Part shown: positions 15,135 through 21,065 of the stretch, in pieces
Layout: each line of letters begins with the position of its first letter
How positions within the stretch are numbered: the stretch's first letter is position 1
Origin: Pseudomonadota bacterium
Lineage (GTDB): Bacteria; Pseudomonadota; Gammaproteobacteria; Acidiferrobacterales; Acidiferrobacteraceae
Assembly (NCBI GenBank): GCA_021795255.1
Contig: JAJYPQ010000022.1
Span: forward strand, 1-21,065
DNA: 21,065 nt
Direction: 5' to 3'
Notes under the pieces: model-generated
Told to the model about the DNA's origin: nothing
What the model saw: only the letters and a program-made list of their open reading frames with translations
Database searches by the model: none
Made by a program: the position numbers and the translations under genes

Positions 15135-16079
15135 TTAAATAGCGATGTCACCTGGTCTCCGGTCGCTCACAATCAAAGGCGGCCACGATCGCGGAAGCCA
15201 ATGGAAGTCGTCCCCTGTCGGGGGCCTATAGGCCGACGCATTAGGAAAAATGCAAGTCATCCGTGCCGTCAATTTTTCGATGACACGAGCCACACGGTCC
15301 ACGCCAGACACCGTACCGACGACGGCATGATACACGGGCGTATGGCAATTCGCGAAAAGGCGGATCTCGGCAACGAGCATGAGTGCTTCCCGTGTTCCGA
15401 CGCAATTACTGTTCAGCTCATATCCGATACCCGGAACGGGGGGCGGCATCGACCAGCGCCCCCCTACAATGTAGGAGGGATTGCCTTTTATACCGAGGAT
15501 ATAAGGCACGCAGATTGGATCGAAATCCGAGGGATCCAGAGAGCAGAGGATTTGCCCGTACCCGATTTTTGCGATGAGGCGGGCAAATTCGTCCGGGACA
15601 TGCTTGAAGCGGATTACGAGCCGCCCTGAATACTTGGCTTCAAATCTCTGGATTCTTTCCTCATCCGCAACGACACGAAATTGCCAGATTTTCGATTGGT
15701 CATCGTTTGGGTGCGCGCCGATAAGGGCGCCTGCCGGGTGCATCAGATAGAACACCATGCCAGCGGGGTACTCGTTGAACGGGATGCTTATCTTTCGGCC
15801 CGGGTTGGCGATGTCGTCGAATGTATGAGTCGTGGGCCGTTTCTTCTTTCTTCGGGACCGGCCGCCGTAACTGTTTCGGGCATCACCCCACATGTTCCGC
15901 GCGACCTCGCCCTCAAACCTTGAAGTAATGCTCGCGCAGTCGTCGCAGCTGGCCTTCTCTATTACATGAGAACCGCCGAGGGATAGCGGGAGTATATGCT
16001 CATCAGTGAGCCGCACACCCGAGCGGTTACAATAAATACAGGTCCCCTTTGATTGGATTCTCGTGGGTCCATGCGTCAT
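15135..16079 (-). CDS. HNH-endonuclease-like protein
   Basis: 314 residues. The N-terminus has an HNH-type fold with a zinc frame: C14-x2-C17, then LTDEHILPLSLGG (H28 as candidate catalytic residue) and C45-x2-C48. The next segment is very basic (RSRRKKKR near 75), and the remaining 230 residues form an unrecognised domain with several hydrophobic strands. I chose the ATG at 16079 (MTHGPTRI) because the previous gene stops 11 bases before it, and the 40 residues of a longer reading overlap that gene. HNH proteins next to defence genes are often nucleases of antiphage systems; target and trigger here are unknown. It and the 79-residue gene form a likely two-gene unit. Confidence 0.7.
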   Translation of the reverse strand: MTHGPTRIQSKGTCIYCNRSGVRLTDEHILPLSLGGSHVIEKASCDDCASITSRFEGEVARNMWGDARNSYGGRSRRKKKRPTTHTFDDIANPGRKISIPFNEYPAGMVFYLMHPAGALIGAHPNDDQSKIWQFRVVADEERIQRFEAKYSGRLVIRFKHVPDEFARLIAKIGYGQILCSLDPSDFDPICVPYILGIKGNPSYIVGGRWSMPPPVPGIGYELNSNCVGTREALMLVAEIRLFANCHTPVYHAVVGTVSGVDRVARVIEKLTARMTCIFPNASAYRPPTGDDFHWLPRSWPPLIVSDRRPGDIAI

Positions 16080-16089
16080 TCTTTCACCA

Positions 16090-16329
16090 TTAACGTTCCT
16101 TAATTCTGCGGCATCGTATATGGCGGCGGTTGCGCTGAATACAGTGCTGCCACCGGCCTGTCTCGACAGCTTCCCATAGTGCCCACTCGCTGACCACAAT
16201 CACGCCGTCTGGATCTCCGGGCTCTGAGTCCAGGTCGCGGAGGGTGACCCCTATTCGGTCGCGCCGGGCGAGCACATAGACGGTTTCCGTGACCGTATCT
16301 TTGTAGATCGCGGGGAGGTCGTCGGGCAT
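16090..16329 (-). CDS. small conserved protein, intact copy of a duplicated gene
   Basis: 79 residues: MPDDLPAIYKDTVTETVYVL, then a DPDGVIVVSEWALWEAVETGRW core. Family not recognised; it looks like a small alpha/beta protein. That it is a real gene is shown by a second, decayed copy at 18932-19127 that keeps VIVV, LW and AGRW at the same places and shares 13 identical bases in the leader. A longer reading to 16545 is not supported. The TAA stop overlaps the ribosome region of the HNH gene. In the other copy the same gene lies directly before an integrase remnant, so it may be a mobility-associated regulator. Confidence 0.65.
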   Translation of the reverse strand: MPDDLPAIYKDTVTETVYVLARRDRIGVTLRDLDSEPGDPDGVIVVSEWALWEAVETGRWQHCIQRNRRHIRCRRIKER

Positions 16330-16454
16330 GGCGCCTACTCTAATGGAGCGGTGCCAAAAACGGACCCCGAGAAACGGAGGGGTCGCACAGCACATTTCGG
16401 GGGAATCCTGCGCCAATATCCTCGCGCCGGCGCGTGATGATTGCGTCACCCGTT
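16330..16454 (-). promoter_or_regulatory. leader of the 79-residue gene with conserved block
   Basis: AAAACGGACCCCG (16357-16369 on the plus strand) recurs at 19156-19168, at nearly the same distance (28 and 29 bases) from the two ATGs. Such conservation beside two diverged copies suggests a control site. No other gene is seen here. Confidence 0.45.
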
Positions 16455-17585
16455 TTATCTCCGACGAGCCGCGCGCGCCCTCACCATTAACTGAACACAC
16501 AGGAGAAACTCGGGGACAACGGCGTCGGCTTGTTTGAGATACCAAGTCGTGTCGTCTTCTGATCGCAGCGGAGCAAATTCACGGGCTACTAGACAAGAAC
16601 GAATTGCTTGCTTCGTGTGATCATCCAGGTCAAAGGGCGATGAAGGGGGCTTTCGATCGTTAAGCTGAACTGCAATCTTTGTGTAATTGTCATCTTTTAC
16701 GCCGCGCGGGATCACCGCATCGACAAATATCCATGATATTTCTCCATTCTTTCTTGGCAGACCGTCATTGTTGCAGCACCAGTAAAGAATCCAATCGCCG
16801 GGATAGATATTGTCGTCTTCGTGGAAGATAAGAAGGTCTCCGAAGTAATCATCGAGATCCTGGTCGCGCGCATCGGGTGTGCTTTCGTAGATCGCTTTCT
16901 TATTGTATGTGACCTCATAAGGCTGACCCCATGCCACATGGATCCTGTCTCGTCCCTCACGGACATTCCGGATATCATAGTCCGCGATTTTTGGGGTTTT
17001 AATGGGCTTTCGTTTAGGGTGGCGGATTTTGGAGGCGCGCTTATGTTCCTCGCGGAGCTTCTTGAGGCGCGCGTTTTTGCTGTCCTTGGTCGGGTACTGG
17101 CGGCGCGCCAGGGCGATATAGCGGGCCATAGTCGCTTGGAGGGAAAGAATTTGCGCGGAGTCGGTAATCAAGACCGCTGCCTCCTCCTTGGCCTGGAACC
17201 CTCCGTGCGATAGATTGCAGCTTCCCACTAACGCCTGAGTTTCGCCAAGGTAGATCTTCGCGTGCAGTTCATCCAAAAAATAGACTTGGCCGATGGCTTT
17301 ATTCCTCATTGCTTTCCCAATCTCGGAGGGATTTGAGCCGACGGTCGGGGACACGATAAGTGTTTTTGGGGGCTTGTCGAGATATGCCAGTCCCTTATCG
17401 CCGATGTAAGCCACCGCGACGCTCACGGGCATTATGGCGCGCAGGGTATCTTGGAGCTGCTGGGGGTCAGTAATGATCGTGGTGCTGGGTGTTCCTGGGG
17501 GGTGTCCTCGGGGATCATCGGGGTCAGGAATCGGGGCACGGGATCGTTTGGTTGGCCGCGGGCGGTCGTGTTGTGGGCGTTTCAT
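16455..17585 (-). CDS. phospholipase D-like (PLD) domain protein, probable effector nuclease
   Basis: 376 residues. The first 60 are Pro/Arg-rich. A PLD-type HKD motif follows: LHAKIYLGE (H108, K110, with Glu where Asp is usual) and VGSCNLSHGGF (N125). Only one HKD motif is visible, as in nucleases that work as dimers. Residues about 200-376 form a second domain, unrecognised, rich in Trp and acidic residues (YPGDWILYWC, ISWIFVDAVIPRG). An alternative ATG at 17600 overlaps the stop of the upstream AbiJ-like gene; either way the two genes are translationally linked. PLD-fold nucleases are frequent effectors in antiphage systems, so I infer a joint role with the AbiJ-like protein. Confidence 0.7.
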   Translation of the reverse strand: MKRPQHDRPRPTKRSRAPIPDPDDPRGHPPGTPSTTIITDPQQLQDTLRAIMPVSVAVAYIGDKGLAYLDKPPKTLIVSPTVGSNPSEIGKAMRNKAIGQVYFLDELHAKIYLGETQALVGSCNLSHGGFQAKEEAAVLITDSAQILSLQATMARYIALARRQYPTKDSKNARLKKLREEHKRASKIRHPKRKPIKTPKIADYDIRNVREGRDRIHVAWGQPYEVTYNKKAIYESTPDARDQDLDDYFGDLLIFHEDDNIYPGDWILYWCCNNDGLPRKNGEISWIFVDAVIPRGVKDDNYTKIAVQLNDRKPPSSPFDLDDHTKQAIRSCLVAREFAPLRSEDDTTWYLKQADAVVPEFLLCVQLMVRARAARRR

Positions 17586-17589
17586 CCGA

Positions 17590-18537
17590 TTATTTCCCAT
17601 GCGCCTTCTCGCTTTCCACAAGAAACACGATCGCAGAGGCGGTCATGTGTAGGGTATAGGCAACTAGGTGACCAGGTACCGTCCGTGACGATCCCCCTTG
17701 TCCATGACCACTGTTGTTATTTCGCACGGTCGGGACGCCCGATTCCAACAAAGATCTCAGGCTGTTGTAATGCGCTTGCAGGTAAGGCGGAATCAGGCCG
17801 TTGTCGAAAAGCGCTTTGATAAGATTGTTGGCCGTTGCGGTCTGCGGCACAGACCACCCTTGCGTGCCGCAAATGACCTTCATGACACTCTCAAGCGCCT
17901 TGAGACATTCGTTCACCGCTTCCTTGAGTTGCCCGTTTCGATAATGCGTATGGGCACACAAGAATTCTTCATGAGCGCCCTTGTAGCGTGCGTCTTGAAG
18001 TAATGTTAAAGATGGCAGGACGGCTTCACTATGAAGGAATTCCGAATCAATGCGGATAATCTTCCCATCTGCATATCGGTACCCGACCCCATGCTCCTGA
18101 AAACGCGCATTAAGAGTATTGATCGCTTCATCCGCGATCTCACTGGAATTCTGGCGATGCAAGTAGCGCGGGTCCCTTGTTGTCGAGTCAATAACTCGAA
18201 AAGATACCTCAACGGCGTCAAGGACGCGCTCTACTGTTTTCTCGCCCTCGATGAATGCGACGATCTCAGCGAAGAACAGGCGTTTGCCTGGAAATTCATT
18301 GGGGGGCGTAGCGAGCCGATACACGCCGTATTCTTCACATAGCGCGGTTACGATATGAGAGTAGGCAAACTTGGGTCCGTCGCACATTATACTGTCAAAA
18401 TCACTTCCTAGGGCGCGGGTCCATATATGCACGATCTGAACGCGCAACGCGGGCGGAAGAATGTTGTAAACGTATACGTCCGGCGCCTGACCGTGTTTGC
18501 GCGCTTGTCGCTTTGAAAAGATATCCGTTATTGCCAC
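17590..18537 (-). CDS. AbiJ_NTD4/HEPN-type abortive infection protein (STM4504/CBY_0614-like)
   Basis: 315 residues. The N-terminus, ITDIFSKRQARKHGQAPDVY followed by PPALRVQIVHIW, matches the AbiJ N-terminal domain 4 of the STM4504/CBY_0614 family. The C-terminal half is helical, from AHEEFLCAHTHYRNGQLKEA on, and ends with VRNNNSGHG, an R-x5-H motif (R272, H278) as found in HEPN ribonucleases. HEPN proteins cut RNA and cause abortive infection. I chose the GTG at 18537, with AAGGGG upstream; a reading up to 18999 would run through integrase-remnant DNA in another frame. The PLD-like gene follows at once. Recognition is from the N-terminal pattern and the Rx5H; the trigger is unknown. Confidence 0.75.
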   Translation of the reverse strand: MAITDIFSKRQARKHGQAPDVYVYNILPPALRVQIVHIWTRALGSDFDSIMCDGPKFAYSHIVTALCEEYGVYRLATPPNEFPGKRLFFAEIVAFIEGEKTVERVLDAVEVSFRVIDSTTRDPRYLHRQNSSEIADEAINTLNARFQEHGVGYRYADGKIIRIDSEFLHSEAVLPSLTLLQDARYKGAHEEFLCAHTHYRNGQLKEAVNECLKALESVMKVICGTQGWSVPQTATANNLIKALFDNGLIPPYLQAHYNSLRSLLESGVPTVRNNNSGHGQGGSSRTVPGHLVAYTLHMTASAIVFLVESEKAHGK

Positions 18538-18622
18538 CCCATGACCCCTTTTTATGCTGCGGCTCACGCCGATTACGCCGCGCCATAACTTAATAAGGTT
18601 AGCATCCCGCAGCAATGGGGCG

Positions 18623-18904
18623 CTATATGAGCACCTGTAGGGTCTTATGCCCCGTGATGGCCGCCGATTGCTGCGGGCCGTAGAAGAACAGGCGATCAAT
18701 GCGAGCCTTTTTACAAACCTGCACGAAGGCTCGAGAAAGAATCCGGCCCCACATACCCCACACCCAACCATCAATGCGCCGTGGGAGCTCGTCCAGAACC
18801 GCCAAGGCCGCCGCGGACAGAGGTACACCGCCGGGGGGTGTGCGGTTCTCGGTCTCCGAAACCAGTAATTCCCGCGCTTTGCGGTCCAGGTATTTGCAAC
18901 GCAT
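18623..18904 (-). pseudogene. tyrosine recombinase (integrase) remnant
   Basis: 93 codons from the catalytic domain of a phage-type integrase: VPLSAAALAVLDELPRRIDG, then the ILSRAFVQVCKKARID helix and the AAITGHKTLQVL segment that normally precedes the RYTHL box. The stretch with the catalytic HDLRH between the last two is missing and the reading ends before the nucleophile tyrosine, so it is inactive. The N-terminal domain is not found upstream. It may be what is left of the integrase of this or of an older nested element. Confidence 0.7.
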
Positions 18905-18931
18905 TTCGGCACCCCCTGCGGCTGCATTGCG

Positions 18932-19127
18932 CTACAAAGTCCAGGGCTCCCATCGCCCGGCCTGGATGGCCTGCCAGAGATCCTAGTCGCCGACCACAAT
19001 CATGCCGTCTGGATCTCCGGGCTCTGAGTCCAGGTCGCGCAGGGTGACCCCCTAGCGGTTGCGTTGGGCGAGCACATAGACGGCCCCTGTGGTTGTGTCC
19101 TTAATAGAGCGCGAGGTCGTTTGCCAT
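18932..19127 (-). pseudogene. decayed second copy of the 79-residue gene
   Basis: Clearly homologous to 16090-16329: the core (plus strand 18993-19037) is nearly identical, and translation gives VYVLAQRNR, then MIVVGD and DLWQAIQAGRWE. It has a two-base deletion near codon 7 that leads to TAA, plus in-frame TAG codons within the core and at the GD position. It runs straight into the integrase remnant, showing the ancestral neighbour of this gene. Confidence 0.75.
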
Positions 19128-19226
19128 GGTGCCCATTCTAGTCGGGGTCGCGCCTAAAACGGACCCCGGAAAATGGGGGTGCGTGCTATTCCTTAGAGAT
19201 GACGCCTGTCGGTCAAACGACAAACG
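19128..19226. other. leader of the decayed copy and gap to the Thoeris pair
   Basis: Contains the conserved block AAAACGGACCCCG (19156-19168) shared with the intact copy. Beyond about 19180 base composition changes and the Thoeris region begins. No gene seen. Confidence 0.45.
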
Positions 19227-20063
19227 TTACACGCCGTTTCTCGCCGACCTGATGTCGAGCAAGTTGATCTGATCAATTTTGTCCTTGTGAATGACAATGG
19301 TTAGCTTAGCCGGATACTTGAATCGCATTTCGCTTATCCTGAAGGTCCACAACATTATCTTCAGAAGATCCTCGTCGGTAATGTCCCTGTGCCCCTTGAT
19401 CCGCGTAATGCCTGAGCCAAATATCGTAGTGGATACGCTCCGCTGGGCGTACACGTTATTTACCCTATCCCAAAAATTGATCAGAAACTCCAAGTATTCT
19501 GGCATTGTCAACTGCGCTTTGTTGCTCTCATCGAACTTGGAGAACGCCGTCAGGAGGTAGTCCTTGAAGATGCAGATCGTCCCGATCTGATACTGCCGCC
19601 TCTTCCCCCGCGTTCGGTCCTCGTTGTTTCCTAGGATCTCTCTGTCATCGAAAGAGTAGCCATCGATATAGCTATCCAATTCCGAGACAGGGACGCCGAG
19701 GTGCTTCCGGATGAAGATCCCATTGATAGACTCTTCGCTTATGATCTTGTTGTCTACCTCCGTATCGAGGTATTCATTGAAGGCGATCGCCTTCAATCCT
19801 GGCTGCTGGAAGATGTCGCCTACCTCGACCGTGACGCGGCTACCTTCAACCATAATGTCGATGTGGTCTAGGTTGTTCGACCAATGCCAGACGCACAGGT
19901 AGATGACGCCTAGTGTTGCCAGGAAAATCCATCCACCCCAAAATTTCCAAGTACTGGGGATATCGACAAACAGCACAACCACTGAAATCGTACCGCTGAT
20001 CCCGGACGTGATTCGAAGGAATTGCTGAACGACCCGTTTATCGAAGAAGCTTACTTTCGCCAT
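19227..20063 (-). CDS. thsA: type II Thoeris ThsA: two membrane helices plus macro domain
   Basis: 278 residues. Two membrane helices (about 15-34 and 41-61) are followed by a macro-type domain (about 68-278) with the VEVGDIF motif and a KAIAFNEYLDTEVDNKI stretch, as in the macro domain of the membrane-bound ThsA effectors. In type II Thoeris the TIR protein makes histidine-ADP-ribose, which binds the macro domain and makes ThsA disrupt the membrane of the infected cell. It is the second gene after the TIR gene, 33 bases apart. No strong ribosome site precedes the ATG. The region is richer in A+T than the backbone, suggesting separate acquisition. The call rests on the domain pair and on architecture. 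Confidence 0.85.
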   Translation of the reverse strand: MAKVSFFDKRVVQQFLRITSGISGTISVVVLFVDIPSTWKFWGGWIFLATLGVIYLCVWHWSNNLDHIDIMVEGSRVTVEVGDIFQQPGLKAIAFNEYLDTEVDNKIISEESINGIFIRKHLGVPVSELDSYIDGYSFDDREILGNNEDRTRGKRRQYQIGTICIFKDYLLTAFSKFDESNKAQLTMPEYLEFLINFWDRVNNVYAQRSVSTTIFGSGITRIKGHRDITDEDLLKIMLWTFRISEMRFKYPAKLTIVIHKDKIDQINLLDIRSARNGV

Positions 20064-20096
20064 GACTCTGGTTGCTGGGCTCTCAATGCTAAGTTT

Positions 20097-20660
20097 TCAC
20101 GGATTATATCGATAGATATCGGGAGCCTTCTTGCTGCCAACCATGAAATCGGCGTTCTCCAAAGACGCTTGAATGGTGTCTTTGTTTATAGGGATGTGAA
20201 GTGTTGGCACTTTTCCCATCGAGTCCCTGAAGATAGGAAGTTGGTCCCAGAGATTTGTCACCGCTTGCTTCAACGATCCGTTAGCCAGAAGGCTCTCTTT
20301 CGCCTTGTATTCAGGGTAGACGACGATGACCGGTAGTCCTTGATCATTGATCCCGTAGTCGATCTCTTCCCTGAGTGCTCGAGAATTCTGGGTGATCGAG
20401 CTCAAGATAAGTACGATATTCTTCGAGCTTCGAAGGCGCTCCCTGAGTCTTGGCTTCAGCGTCAGTTCCCAGTCGCTCTTATCACGGACATTATAAGTCT
20501 TGTCGTGCGAATCAATGAATGGGAAGGACGGGTCATTCCCTTTCCACGATCGAAGCAGATTGTAGTACAAGAAATCTTTTGTCGCATGAGCACCGAGCGC
20601 ACTGGAATCGAATGGTTCAGAGACGTAAAAGGCGGTGTAGTTTCCATTTCGATACGCCAT
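20097..20660 (-). CDS. thsB: type II Thoeris ThsB: TIR-domain sensor enzyme
   Basis: 187 residues, nearly all one TIR-like domain of the kind found in ThsB: a first strand YTAFYVSEPFD, the FIDSHDKTYNVRDKSDWE segment, LRSSKNIVLILSSIT as second core strand and ALREEIDYGI with the candidate catalytic glutamate (E98 or E99), then LPVIVVYPEY. ThsB senses phage infection and uses NAD+ to make a signal molecule for ThsA. GGAGG stands four bases before the ATG. The gene leads a two-gene operon with ThsA; a single ThsB is enough for a complete system. Which phage feature it senses cannot be told from sequence. Confidence 0.85.
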   Translation of the reverse strand: MAYRNGNYTAFYVSEPFDSSALGAHATKDFLYYNLLRSWKGNDPSFPFIDSHDKTYNVRDKSDWELTLKPRLRERLRSSKNIVLILSSITQNSRALREEIDYGINDQGLPVIVVYPEYKAKESLLANGSLKQAVTNLWDQLPIFRDSMGKVPTLHIPINKDTIQASLENADFMVGSKKAPDIYRYNP

Positions 20661-21065
20661 GAGCCCTCCAAGGTTTATTGCTAGAACGATACACCTACGG
20701 ACTGTACTGGTATAGCACCGTATTTGTCCCAGGCTTTCACCAAGCCCTCAGTCCTTGAATAAAGGGCATATTCAGCCATGCAAGCGCCTCTCGGTCGTCG
20801 GTTTAAGGCGATAACAAGGCAAGCCTGTTGAGGGATGCGATTGCCTGGCGGACTGCGCCCACAGCCTCCGCCGCTACATAACTCACTTCCCGCAGGCTTA
20901 TTGTTAAATCGCACCCTAAAGGCGCCACCGATTCGCGGCTTAATGGAGCCACGGCAAAGTGGCCTTTTCCCGGTTTCGGATGGGTTCGTTTTACGGGGTT
21001 TTCGGCAAGCTGACAAGGGCCCTGAAAATCACATCTCATGAAGGCGGGGCGGCAGACGCAGAGCG
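20661..21065. other. right end of window, no recognised gene
   Basis: Only short frames occur. On the minus strand a 32-codon frame (20681-20779, MAEYALYSRTEGLVKAWDKY and 12 more) has AGAGG upstream and follows another open frame that ends at 20803. Neither is recognised. They may be ends of decayed genes upstream of Thoeris. The Thoeris promoter should lie in 20661-20780, but no convincing -35/-10 pair is seen. Confidence 0.35.

Noticed and set aside
15201..15923. plus-strand frames opposite the HNH gene
   Set aside because: Shadow frames without motifs or ribosome sites; the minus strand carries the C-x2-C and DEH signature.
16090..16545. 151-codon reading of the 79-residue gene
   Set aside because: Homology with the second copy and the conserved leader start at the ATG at 16329; upstream codons overlap the end of the PLD-like gene.
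17590..18999. 469-codon reading of the AbiJ-like gene
   Set aside because: The first 154 codons run through integrase-remnant DNA in another frame; a GTG with good ribosome site at 18537 starts exactly at the conserved domain.
20803..21039. transposase or integron piece at the right end
   Set aside because: No DDE motif, terminal inverted repeat or attC core could be made out; left unassigned.

Overview
This window looks like a large part of an integrative, mobilizable element from a GC-rich bacterium, most likely a proteobacterium; the genus cannot be fixed from the sequence. The left edge carries only the 3' half of a tRNA-Pro(GGG) gene (78-126, minus strand), the usual scar of tyrosine-recombinase integration. 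Bases 1-77 would then be host flank and everything to the right the element. No second att copy or intact integrase is present, so the right boundary is not resolved.

Left to right, 264-4340 is a control and replication module: a zinc-site/HTH protein divergent from an AlpA-like regulator, a small HTH-like protein, a stand-alone CHC2 zinc-finger protein, a RepA-like hexameric helicase ATPase and a putative RepC-like initiator. The initiator gene ends in a 51-bp tandem duplication holding four iteron-like repeats, followed by strong palindromes: a candidate origin. 4455-6286 is a leftward three-gene operon matching the layout of R388 stbABC (HTH protein, ParA-like ATPase, third protein, here membrane-anchored). 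6287-6802 is a gene-free control region with a phased repeat array, a candidate MobF-type oriT and several dyads. 6803-12475 holds a TrwC-like relaxase/helicase, two small genes and a TrwB/VirD4-like coupling protein. No mating-pair-formation genes are seen, so the element probably borrows a type IV secretion channel (inference).

12465-15104 is a partly decayed stretch with a short HExxH protein, a broken frame, an ArdC-like antirestriction protein and a small gene with GTCAC-type operators. 15135-20660 is leftward-transcribed cargo: an HNH-nuclease-like protein with a 79-residue partner, a PLD-like protein translationally linked to an AbiJ_NTD4/HEPN-type abortive-infection protein, remnants of an integrase and of a second copy of the 79-residue gene, and a two-gene system matching type II Thoeris (TIR ThsB plus membrane-macro ThsA). 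The Thoeris pair is visibly richer in A+T than the backbone, which suggests separate acquisition.

The strongest unexplained signals are: one near-identical operator placed before stbA, the relaxase and the gene after it; a five-fold 10-11 bp phased repeat before stbA; a candidate oriT whose polarity puts the stb operon in the leading region; iterons embedded in coding sequence; and the AbiJ-like/PLD-like gene pair.
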